Position numbers and translations under genes: made by a program | NCBI RefSeq assembly: GCF_009765775.1 | Contig: NZ_LMUU01000002.1 | Span: 1-44,140, forward strand | DNA from: Beijerinckia sp. L45 | GTDB taxonomy: Bacteria > Pseudomonadota > Alphaproteobacteria > Rhizobiales > Beijerinckiaceae | Direction of reading: 5' to 3' | DNA: 44,140 bases | Shown here: positions 35,668 through 44,140 of the stretch, in pieces | How positions within the stretch are numbered: position 1 is the first letter of the stretch | Layout of the letters: each line of letters begins with the position of its first letter | Notes under the pieces: model-generated | Told to the model about the DNA's origin: nothing | What the model saw: only the letters and a program-made list of their open reading frames with translations | Databases searched by the model: none

Positions 35668-35856
35668 CTAGGCTGCAACCTTGCCGGCGAGCGGATATTT
35701 CTGCGGCGCCGGGCGTGTGGCTTTTTCGACGTGGAACGTTGCGGGCTCGAGCGCTGCGGCGACGGCGGAGATGCCGATTTCGCGATACAGGCGGGACAGG
35801 AGATCACGGGGTTCGTTCGACGGGGCCTTGGCGACGTTCGACGGGCTGGAGTCCAT
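35668..35856 (-). CDS. Possible small protein (62 aa)
   Basis: Short frame with product MDSSPSNVAKAPS, a helix-like RDLLSRLYREIGISAVAAALE, and a basic tail. The middle segment looks conserved in style with small Hyphomicrobiales proteins, but I cannot name a family. A GTG at 35868 would add four residues; an AAGTGAG stands nine bases before the ATG. It is upstream of the deacetylase-type gene with 111 bases between. The 277 bases between this ORF and the acyl-CoA ligase show nothing beyond likely promoter sequence. Confidence 0.5.
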   Translation of the reverse strand: MDSSPSNVAKAPSNEPRDLLSRLYREIGISAVAAALEPATFHVEKATRPAPQKYPLAGKVAA

Positions 35857-36133
35857 GGTGATGCTCACTTAAACGCGGGGGCGGACGGCGAAGGATCTGC
35901 CGTCTTCAAGAACCAGTCTCAGGCACGGCGGTTAACGAGCGCCTAAAGGCAAAACGCGAATTCTCGGCAGATGCCTCACCTTGGCACAGAAGCCGGGGAC
36001 CGTTGATTATCAAACGACTTCATGCCATCGGCGCCCCGCGTTGGTCGCGCCGTCATTGCTTAGCTAAATGCCATGTGATCGAAGCAGGTTAACGATTGGG
36101 CGCAGGGGCCCGCGCGACGTCCGGGAGGGCCTG

Positions 36134-37765
<1,632 letters not shown>

Positions 37766-37808
37766 CCGAAAGCTTTGCCTATAGGCGGGTCGCCGAGGTG
37801 GGTATCGC

Positions 37809-39125
37809 GTGAGCGTCGACAGCAATGCCTTCGAGATGGATCCGCCGGCCGTCGTCATTGGGCCGGATGCGGTGGCGCCGCGGCAGTCGGATCGCGTCGT
37901 GTTCGGGCTCGACGGCATCCACTTCATCGCGCTGCTGCTGCGCGCGGCGGTGCTCGAACTGATGACGCTCGGCCTGTACCGCTTCTGGCTGACCAACGAT
38001 ATCAGGCGCTTTCTCTGGTCGCACACCTCGCTCGAAGGCGAGCGCCTGGAATATTCCGGGCACGGGCACGAGCTCTTCGCGGGTTTTCTGGGCGCCTTCG
38101 CGATCCTGGTCGCGCTCTCGGCCTGCATCTACGGCCCCTCGCAGCTGCTCGACGCCGCCTGGCTGCGCTACGCCACCATCCCGTTGTTCTTTTTTCTCCG
38201 CCAGGTTGCGACCTATCAGGCGCGACGATACCGTCTGTCGCGCACGCTCTGGCGCGGAACACGGTTCTGGATGGACGGGTCGGCGCTGGGTTTTGCCGCC
38301 CGGGCCGTCCTCTGGGATGCCGTGGTGCTCTTGACGCTCGGTCTGGCCTGGCCCTGGCGCGTGGCGGCGTTGGAGCGCTACCAGCTTGGCCATAGCGGCT
38401 ACGGCGTGCTGCCGGGCCGTTTCGACGGCGAGGGGTCGGGGCTGTTCCGGCGTGTCGCGTGGATGTGGATCGTGATGATGATCCCGGTCGGCTGCCTCGC
38501 CTACCTTGCCATGACCACGGCGGCGACGCTCGATTGGTCGCCGGACGCCTCGAATGAAGATCTCTTGTCCGCGATCCTCGGCCCGCGGTCGCATATCGTC
38601 CCGCTGATCGCGGTGCTGTTGTCGCCGTTCGTGGCGCTCACCCTGTTTGCTCTCTACAACGCCGAGTCCTGGCGCTGGTGGGTCAACGGCATTCGCTTCG
38701 GCGATGTCGAGCCCCACTGCGCCTTGAGTCGCAGCGCGATGTTCGGCCTGTATCTGAAGGCCGGCGTGGTCTTCACCTTCGCCGCGCTCTGCGTGACCGT
38801 GCTCGGGGTGACCGCCGGCCTCGTCGCCCTGACGATCTCGAAGATCTCCATCCTCGACACCGCGTCGATGGAGGCGGCGCTCGGCGCGCTCAACGACAAT
38901 CACCCCTACGCCGTGCTCGCGCTGCTCGCGGGCGGCTATATCGTGATCGTCCTGACGTTCGGCGCGGTAAGCCGGTTCTTCTTCGATTACGCGCTGTGGC
39001 GCGTCGTTCTGCCGACGCTGTCGTTCAAACATCTCGCCGCCGCCGAAGACATCGACGCCAAGGGCACGCCGGCCAACGCCCTGGGTGAGGGGCTGCTCGG
39101 CCTGCTCCGGATCGGCGGATTGTGA
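37809..39125 (+). CDS. YjgN/DUF898-family membrane protein
   Basis: 438-residue polytopic inner-membrane protein. Two similar halves carry the DUF898 pattern: an aromatic opening (GIHFIALLLRAAVLELMTLG), LYRFWLTNDIRRF, RYRLSRTLWRG and LTLGLAWPWRVAALERYQL, then a second set ending in FFFDYALWRVVLPTLSF. The GTG start follows GAGG at a long distance. The stop overlaps the next gene, an M48 peptidase, by a base or four bases. YjgN proteins are often encoded beside such peptidases; their function is unknown, and the pair may form one envelope quality-control or transport unit. Confidence 0.87.
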   Translation: MSVDSNAFEMDPPAVVIGPDAVAPRQSDRVVFGLDGIHFIALLLRAAVLELMTLGLYRFWLTNDIRRFLWSHTSLEGERLEYSGHGHELFAGFLGAFAILVALSACIYGPSQLLDAAWLRYATIPLFFFLRQVATYQARRYRLSRTLWRGTRFWMDGSALGFAARAVLWDAVVLLTLGLAWPWRVAALERYQLGHSGYGVLPGRFDGEGSGLFRRVAWMWIVMMIPVGCLAYLAMTTAATLDWSPDASNEDLLSAILGPRSHIVPLIAVLLSPFVALTLFALYNAESWRWWVNGIRFGDVEPHCALSRSAMFGLYLKAGVVFTFAALCVTVLGVTAGLVALTISKISILDTASMEAALGALNDNHPYAVLALLAGGYIVIVLTFGAVSRFFFDYALWRVVLPTLSFKHLAAAEDIDAKGTPANALGEGLLGLLRIGGL

Positions 39126-40210
39126 TGCCGGAAACGCCGCACGAAGCCCCGGCCTTCTATTTCGATGGGCGCACCAACACGCGGCGGCTCGTGACCATCC
39201 GCTTTCTCGATGCGCTGGAGATCACCGAGGGCGGCGCGTTCGTCGCGGCCTGGCCCTATCCGGCGATCCGCCGGGTCGACCGCTACCCCGACGGCCTGCG
39301 CCTGCTCGCGGTGGGGACGCCCGAGCTGTCGCGGCTCGAGATCAAGGACGCCGACAGCGAGGTTCTGATCCTCGAGCGCTGCCGCTGGATCAACGAGTTC
39401 GATCCGCATCTGCCGACGATTCTCCGGCGCATCGTGGCGCCGCTGATGCTCGTCGCGGTGCTGTTGCTGCTGGCGATCTTCGTCGGGATCCCGTTTCTCG
39501 GCGACCGGGTCGCCAAGGCGACACCGGACACGATCGACATGGCGTCGGGGCAGCTGTTCGCCTCCGCCTTCGAGGCGCAGGCCAAGGCGCTGCGCTGCGC
39601 CGCGCCGTCCGGGCTCGACGCCCTGCAGCACCTGGTCACGACGCTGCACCAGGCCTCCGGCGTCACGATCCAACCGAAGGTGACGGTGGTCAGCGACCCC
39701 AGCGACAATGCGCTGACCTTGGCGGGCGGCCTGATCGTCGTCTACGACGGCATTCTGCGAAAGGCCCAGAACCCGGACGAGTTCGCCGGGATCATCGCCC
39801 ATGAGATGGGTCACATGGCCCACCGCGATTTCTTTCGCGGGTTGACGGCGATGACGCTCGAGCCCGTGTTGCTCGGCCTGACCTTCGGCGACGTCACCGC
39901 GGCAGGCCTTGCCACCAAGCAGACCAACGGCCTGATCCATGGTTATACCGGGCGCGGGATCGAGTTTGCCGCCGACCGCTACGGGGCAGAACTGCTGAAA
40001 AGCCTAGGCCGGCCGCCGAGCGCGCTCGGCGTTATCCTGCTGCGGCTGGCCGACGGCGGTAAAGGCTTCGAGGGGCTGTATGCGGATCATCCCGTCGGGA
40101 CGGATCGCGCGCAGGCGATCGGTCAGATCGCGCCGCCCGCCACCGAGGGCCCGGATCTGCTATCCCCTACGGAATGGGACGCCTTGAAGGCGATCTGTGA
40201 CCACGGTTGA
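39125..40210 (+). CDS. M48-family metallopeptidase
   Basis: 361-residue membrane zinc peptidase. The zinc site is HEMGH (H226, E227, H230) with third ligand E280 in GIEFAADRYG. A single TM helix (about 102-124) separates an N-terminal ~100-residue cytoplasmic beta-rich domain from the catalytic domain, which should lie in the periplasm. M48 relatives (HtpX, LoiP, BepA) handle misfolded membrane or outer-membrane proteins. GTG at 39122 is also possible as start. It is coupled to the DUF898 gene in front and followed by DUF1499 after 15 bases. Confidence 0.9.
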   Translation: MPETPHEAPAFYFDGRTNTRRLVTIRFLDALEITEGGAFVAAWPYPAIRRVDRYPDGLRLLAVGTPELSRLEIKDADSEVLILERCRWINEFDPHLPTILRRIVAPLMLVAVLLLLAIFVGIPFLGDRVAKATPDTIDMASGQLFASAFEAQAKALRCAAPSGLDALQHLVTTLHQASGVTIQPKVTVVSDPSDNALTLAGGLIVVYDGILRKAQNPDEFAGIIAHEMGHMAHRDFFRGLTAMTLEPVLLGLTFGDVTAAGLATKQTNGLIHGYTGRGIEFAADRYGAELLKSLGRPPSALGVILLRLADGGKGFEGLYADHPVGTDRAQAIGQIAPPATEGPDLLSPTEWDALKAICDHG

Positions 40211-40225
40211 GATGAAGCACACGCC

Positions 40226-41002
40226 ATGCGCCGCATAATCCTGGAAGAGCCTTTGGCGCGCACCGCCGTGTGGAGCCGCGGCTTTGCGCTGTTCGCCCTG
40301 GCTGTCGCTCTAATCGGCGTGGTCATGGCGCGGGCGGGTCTCGACCCGACGGCCGCGATGGCGATCGAGGGCGGCACGATGCTGATCGCGGTGGCCGCCA
40401 TTCTCTTCGCGCTGGCGGCGATGGTGGTGATCTGGCGCACCGGCTATCGCGGGACGGGGCGTCTGCTCTGCGGGCTGTTCATCGCGGCGGTGGTGCTCGC
40501 CTATCCCGGATTCATGGTCATCCAGGCCAATCGCATCCCGCACCTGCGCGATGTCTCGACCGACCTTGCCGAACCGCCCCGCTTTGCGACCTCGCCGCAG
40601 GCGGTGGCGGTGCGCGGCGGCAAGACGCCGGGCGAACCGTCGCAGGCGGAAAAGGATCTGCAACGCCGGCTCTATCCCGACATCCAGCCGATCGTTCTCG
40701 ATATCGAGGCGATGGATGCGCACGCCTTGATCCTGAAGATCGTCACGGCCCGGCATTGGCGGATCACCGACGACGCCTTGCCGCTCGGGCGTTTCGGCGT
40801 CGGCCGCATCGACGCCGTGGCCAAGACGCTGGTGATGGGCTTTCCCGCCGATGTCACGATCCGCATCAAGCCGCTCGCGGGTCAGGCGCGCGTCGATATC
40901 CGCTCGGTCTCGCGCACGCCGTGGCAGGAGCCCGGCAGCAATGCCGCGCGCATCCAGGCTCTTGCCGCGGACCTCGACGATCAGTCGTCGGACGACAAGT
41001 GA
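40226..41002 (+). CDS. DUF1499-domain membrane protein
   Basis: 258 residues. Three membrane segments (about 17-36, 49-70, 80-98) are followed by a soluble C-terminal DUF1499 domain with the opening DVSTDLAEPPRF, then KIVTARHWRITDD and IDIR/SRTPW-like segments (VDIRSVSRTPW), closing with an acidic tail. DUF1499 has no firm function. The last 22 bases overlap the convergent MBL-fold gene. As third gene of a tight run it may act with the peptidase and DUF898 protein. Confidence 0.87.
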   Translation: MRRIILEEPLARTAVWSRGFALFALAVALIGVVMARAGLDPTAAMAIEGGTMLIAVAAILFALAAMVVIWRTGYRGTGRLLCGLFIAAVVLAYPGFMVIQANRIPHLRDVSTDLAEPPRFATSPQAVAVRGGKTPGEPSQAEKDLQRRLYPDIQPIVLDIEAMDAHALILKIVTARHWRITDDALPLGRFGVGRIDAVAKTLVMGFPADVTIRIKPLAGQARVDIRSVSRTPWQEPGSNAARIQALAADLDDQSSDDK

Positions 41003-41931
41003 GCTGACACCGGATCGGTGAGCCGGAATGCCGCGTCCAGGCTCGGTGGGCCGTCGGCGATCACGGATCCCTTTTCGATCATCTCCTCCAGATGCGCCTG
41101 CACCGACAACGACGCTGCCCGAGTCAGCCGCGGGTCGAGGCCCTCATAGATCCGGGCGACGATGGCGGCGATCGTCGTATCGCCGGCGCGCAGCCGCGAG
41201 AAAATCGCCACGTCGCGCTGCCGGCGGTGCTGCAGCAGGGCGCGGATGAAGCGCTGCGGCTCGCGCACGGGGCCGCCGTGGCCGGGCCAGTACAGCGTCT
41301 CGCTGCGGCCGCGTAGCCCTTCGAGCGAGGCGCGATAGGCCCCCATGGAGCCGCTCGGCGGGACGATGACGGTGGTCGACCAGGCCATCACGTGATCGCC
41401 GGAAAACAGCGTCGCCTCCTCGGGCAGGGCGAAGGCGAGGTGGTTCATCGTATGGCCGGGCGTCGCCACCGCCTGCAGCGTGAAGCCGACGCCGTCAAAA
41501 ATCTCGCCGTCGGCGAGGATACGGTCCGGCTTGTAGTCGAGGTCGTTTGATCTCTGGACGGCTGCCGTTTCGGCCATGGTCGGCGCACGCGCAGTGATGT
41601 GGGGCCCGCAGCCGATGACCGGCGCACCCGTCGCCGCCTGCAGCAGGCGGGCCGCCGGCGAATGGTCGCGATGGGTGTGGGTGACGAGGATCTGCGCCAC
41701 CCGTTCGGTGCCGAGCCCGCGCAGGAGTGCGTCGATATGCTCGGGCAGCTCGGGGCCCGGATCGATGACGGCGACCGCGCCATGGCCGACGACATAGGTG
41801 CACGTGCCCTTGAACGTCATCGGGCCGGGGTTGGGCGCGACGATGCGGCGGACCAACGGGGAGAGGCGGACGAGCGTCCCCGGCGGAGCCTCGAAGGCGA
41901 CGTCGAACGGAACGTCGGGGTCCTCGCTCAT
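40981..41931 (-). CDS. MBL-fold metallo-hydrolase (LACTB2/GloB-like)
   Basis: 316-residue metallo-beta-lactamase-fold hydrolase. The metal motif THTHRDHS (H85, H87, D89, H90) is followed by GHTMNHLAFAL and FSGDHVMAW; a C-terminal winged-helix-like portion (about 250-316, ALLQHRRQRD then SVQAHLEEMIEKG) is typical of the LACTB2 (RNase/hydrolase) group. I set the start at the ATG 41931, which overlaps the stop of the ClC gene by four bases, implying coupling. The frame is open further upstream but runs inside clc coding sequence. Substrate unknown; thioesters or RNA are both possible in this family. Confidence 0.88.
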   Translation of the reverse strand: MSEDPDVPFDVAFEAPPGTLVRLSPLVRRIVAPNPGPMTFKGTCTYVVGHGAVAVIDPGPELPEHIDALLRGLGTERVAQILVTHTHRDHSPAARLLQAATGAPVIGCGPHITARAPTMAETAAVQRSNDLDYKPDRILADGEIFDGVGFTLQAVATPGHTMNHLAFALPEEATLFSGDHVMAWSTTVIVPPSGSMGAYRASLEGLRGRSETLYWPGHGGPVREPQRFIRALLQHRRQRDVAIFSRLRAGDTTIAAIVARIYEGLDPRLTRAASLSVQAHLEEMIEKGSVIADGPPSLDAAFRLTDPVSAHLSSDD

Positions 41932-43274
41932 GCGGCCCGCGGCGGCGGCAGCGGCGCTTCGAGGCGTGATGCGGGCTCCTTCGGCAGGAACGACTTCGAC
42001 AGCGCGTGATAGAGGCCCTCCTTGCACACGAGCTTGGAGACGCCGTCGGCGATCAGCGCGGCGACCATCAGCGGGATGACCATCGCGTGGTCCTGGGTCA
42101 TCTCCGAGACGATGACGAAGGAGGTGATCGGCGTCTGCACCACGCCGGCGAGATAGGACGCCATGCCGATCAGGGCGAGGGCGCCGAGCGGGACGCTTTG
42201 GAAGATCGCATGCAACTCGGCGCCGAGGCCGGCGCCGATGGCAAGCGACGGCGCGAAAATGCCGCCGGGAATGCCGGATATCGCCGAGAGGATCGTTGCC
42301 ACGAATTTGGCGGGGGCGAAGGCGAGGGTGAGGTCGCTGGTGCCATGGAGAATGCCGCGGGCCTCCTCGTAGCCAGTGCCGTAGGACGAGTGGTGGCCGA
42401 GCATGCCGCAGCAGGCGACGCCGAGGCCGCACAGCATCGCGAACACGATCGGGCGGCCCTTGATGAAGCGGCGATAGGCGTGCTCGCGGCCGCCGGTGAG
42501 CACGATGATGAGGATCTTGCTGAACAAGCCGCCGAACAGGCCGCCGAGGACGGCGCACAGCGGCACCACCAGCCAAGCCCGCCCGAGCGGCAGGATCTCC
42601 GCCGTCGAGCCGAAATAGGTGTAGTCGCCGAGGATGCCGAGCGAGGTGATGCCGGCGGCGATGATGCAGCCGAGGATTAGCCCGCTAGTTTTGGATTCGA
42701 AGGAGCGGCTCAGCTCCTCGATGCCGAAGACGATGCCGGCTAGCGGCGTGTTGAAGGCCGCGGCGATCCCTGCCGCGGCGCCGGCGAGCAGCAGGCCCTG
42801 CTGGTAGACGACGGTGGAGCGCCGGCCGATCGCGCCCATGATCGAGGCGCCGACCTGGACCGTCGGACCCTCGCGGCCGATCGAGGCGCCGCAGAGCAGG
42901 CCGAGCATCATCACCACGACCTTGCCGAAGGCGACGCGTAGCGACACCAAGGCAAGCCTGGCTTCAGGGTCGTCGATCTGCCGCGCGGCGATCACCTGTG
43001 GGATGCCGCTCCCTTGCGAATTGGGGAACACGGTGCGGGCGAGATAGACGGCGACGCCGAAGCCGGCCGGCGTGACGACGAGGGCGAGATAGGGGGAGAT
43101 CGCGAGCAGGTCGCGAAACAGCGCCTGCGCCTTGTCGGCCATCAGCGCCATCAGCACAGCGGCGCCGCCGACGCAGAACCCGCCAGCCAGGAAGATGACG
43201 CGACGGGTCCACTGGTTCTGCGCCAGACGCGACTGACGCATGCGAAGAAAAAAGGCGCGGCGTTCGGGCGTCAT
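41928..43274 (-). CDS. ClC-type chloride transporter
   Basis: 448-residue membrane protein of the ClC family. Signature segments: GSGIPQ (88-93), GREGP with the gating glutamate E135, GIEELSRSF (E187, matching the proton glutamate E203 of the E. coli exchanger), and GIPGGIFAP. Both glutamates are kept, so it is predicted to be a Cl-/H+ exchanger rather than a channel. No C-terminal CBS domains are present. It is coupled to the MBL-fold gene behind it. The only intergenic region in front is 90 bases to the sulfite-oxidase-type gene. Confidence 0.93.
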   Translation of the reverse strand: MTPERRAFFLRMRQSRLAQNQWTRRVIFLAGGFCVGGAAVLMALMADKAQALFRDLLAISPYLALVVTPAGFGVAVYLARTVFPNSQGSGIPQVIAARQIDDPEARLALVSLRVAFGKVVVMMLGLLCGASIGREGPTVQVGASIMGAIGRRSTVVYQQGLLLAGAAAGIAAAFNTPLAGIVFGIEELSRSFESKTSGLILGCIIAAGITSLGILGDYTYFGSTAEILPLGRAWLVVPLCAVLGGLFGGLFSKILIIVLTGGREHAYRRFIKGRPIVFAMLCGLGVACCGMLGHHSSYGTGYEEARGILHGTSDLTLAFAPAKFVATILSAISGIPGGIFAPSLAIGAGLGAELHAIFQSVPLGALALIGMASYLAGVVQTPITSFVIVSEMTQDHAMVIPLMVAALIADGVSKLVCKEGLYHALSKSFLPKEPASRLEAPLPPPRAA

Positions 43275-43364
43275 CGATCCAGCCGGGTCGGCCGCGATCC
43301 CACCGATGCGACACCCGTCCTTATCGAGTGGCCCGTCGTCGCCGGCAAGGGCTTTCCCCGCCGT

Positions 43365-44140
43365 TCAGATCCCGGCGTACCAGTCGTAGCCGAGATCTTC
43401 CCAGTAGCCGCCCTTGCCGCCGCCGATGTGCTCGAAGCTCTCCACCAGTTCGATGCTCTTGATGTACTTGTTCATCTTGTAGCCGAGCTGGCGCTCCAGC
43501 CGCAGGCGCAACGGCGCGCCGTGGGCGACCGGCAGCGGCCCGTCGTTCATCTCGTAGGCGAGGATCGTCTGCGGATGCGCCGCATCCGTCATGTCGATGG
43601 AGCCGTAATATTTCGGCGGAGGGCCGTCGAGCGGGCTGCCGGCGTCAGCGTCGGATTCGCCCTCGCTCTGGTCGGCGCCGAGCTGGTCGAAGCAATGGAA
43701 CACGACGAAGCGGGCTTCGGACTTCGGGACCACGAGGTCGAGGATCGCGCTGAGCGGCGGGCCCTTCCATTTGCCGATGGCGCTCCAGCCCTCGACGCAG
43801 TCGTGCCGGGTGATCTGGGTGCGGGGCGGCATCGCCTTCAGGTCGGCCAGCGTGAAAGTGCGCGGATGTTCGACGAGGCCGCCGACCTCCATCGACCAGG
43901 TCGCGAACTTGTCCTTGACCAGCGCCTTGTACTCCGGCGCCTTCGGATCGATCGACCCGTTGGCGCGGAAGTCGGGCGAAATCTCGGACGGCGCGAACTC
44001 GGGCGCCAGCGCCTTTTCGCTCATCAAGGCGCGCTGCGCGACGTAGCTCATGTCGTTGGCGGCCTGGAATGCCTTCTGGCCCTGCGACGAGGAGGCGACG
44101 CGGTCGCATCCGGCCAGCATGAAGCCCGCCGCGCCGGTGA
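43365..44140 (-). CDS. Molybdopterin-dependent oxidoreductase, sulfite-oxidase/YedY type (5' end outside window)
   Basis: At least 251 residues. The conserved Mo ligand Cys is C108 (counting from the ATG at 44120) in TRHDCVEGWSAIGKW. Conserved GSIDM, LAYEMND and GAPLRL segments, and the ending (YKMNKYIKSIELV), match the SUOX/YedY molybdopterin domain; the dimerisation domain of true sulfite oxidases is missing. Upstream of the ATG the frame stays open to the window edge (TGAAGFMLAGC), reading like the core of a twin-arginine signal with a lipobox-like LAGC; the real start is therefore beyond the right edge. Redox partner and substrate (sulfite, methionine sulfoxide or other) unknown. Confidence 0.88.
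   Translation of the reverse strand, partial: TGAAGFMLAGCDRVASSSQGQKAFQAANDMSYVAQRALMSEKALAPEFAPSEISPDFRANGSIDPKAPEYKALVKDKFATWSMEVGGLVEHPRTFTLADLKAMPPRTQITRHDCVEGWSAIGKWKGPPLSAILDLVVPKSEARFVVFHCFDQLGADQSEGESDADAGSPLDGPPPKYYGSIDMTDAAHPQTILAYEMNDGPLPVAHGAPLRLRLERQLGYKMNKYIKSIELVESFEHIGGGKGGYWEDLGYDWYAGI

Noticed and set aside
41932-42576. N-terminal extension of the MBL-fold gene into clc
   Set aside because: Residues before the ATG at 41931 are an out-of-frame reading of the ClC coding sequence; the ATG overlapping the clc stop is the natural start, so there is no fusion.

Overview
The window is a GC-rich chromosomal segment of an alphaproteobacterium, most likely of the order Hyphomicrobiales (Rhizobiales). 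The evidence is a set of order-typical genes: the MarR-type regulator LdtR followed by an L,D-transpeptidase, the aspartate/glutamate leucyltransferase Bpt, a HemB of the Cys-poor (non-zinc) type, a K+-independent H+-translocating pyrophosphatase, and the run glyA-nrdR-ribD-ribE-ribH-nusB-thiL. I cannot fix the family; a Beijerinckiaceae/Methylobacteriaceae-like host would fit. Nothing looks like an integrated phage, transposon, CRISPR array, rRNA or tRNA.

Layout. 1-9.7 kb: the 3' part of a PLP aminotransferase, a small secreted LprI-like protein, two different monovalent cation/H+ antiporters (one with a Rossmann/RCK-like tail) on either side of a secreted repeat protein with a CHAP/NlpC-like Cys-His core, an orphan 81-residue protein, a CHASE3-HAMP chemoreceptor and a MOSC protein. 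9.7-14 kb: an unrecognised protein, a small possible gene, bpt, and two Crp/Fnr-family regulators transcribed away from each other. 14-18.1 kb: an RDD membrane protein, an isochorismatase-fold hydrolase, a secreted protein of unknown function, hemB with a small membrane ORF behind it, and a first MntA-HepT-type toxin-antitoxin pair. 18.1-22.2 kb: glutathionyl-hydroquinone reductase, a four-helix membrane protein (DUF6163-like), ldtR and its likely target, the L,D-transpeptidase gene, with clear terminators after both.

22.2-28.1 kb is a compact same-strand housekeeping cluster: one-carbon metabolism (glyA), control of ribonucleotide reductase (nrdR), riboflavin synthesis (ribD, ribE, ribH), transcription antitermination (nusB) and thiamine diphosphate synthesis (thiL). 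Several genes overlap by one base, which suggests coupled expression. Between thiL and hppA lie a GtrB-like glycosyltransferase, a polytopic GT-C-like membrane protein, a palindromic repeat and a secreted carboxymuconolactone-decarboxylase-fold protein.

33.9-44.1 kb: a second MntA-HepT pair, a histone-deacetylase-family amidohydrolase, a small conserved-looking ORF, an AMP-forming acyl-CoA ligase followed by a tight membrane trio (YjgN/DUF898, M48 metallopeptidase, DUF1499), and on the opposite strand a molybdopterin sulfite-oxidase-family protein cut by the window edge, a ClC-type chloride transporter and an MBL-fold hydrolase. Most of the window is ordinary chromosome. I did not find a convincing new multi-gene system. 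The best candidates for new biology are the CHAP-like secreted protein, the YjgN-M48-DUF1499 trio, the GT2/GT-C pair, and several unexplained small genes and palindromes.
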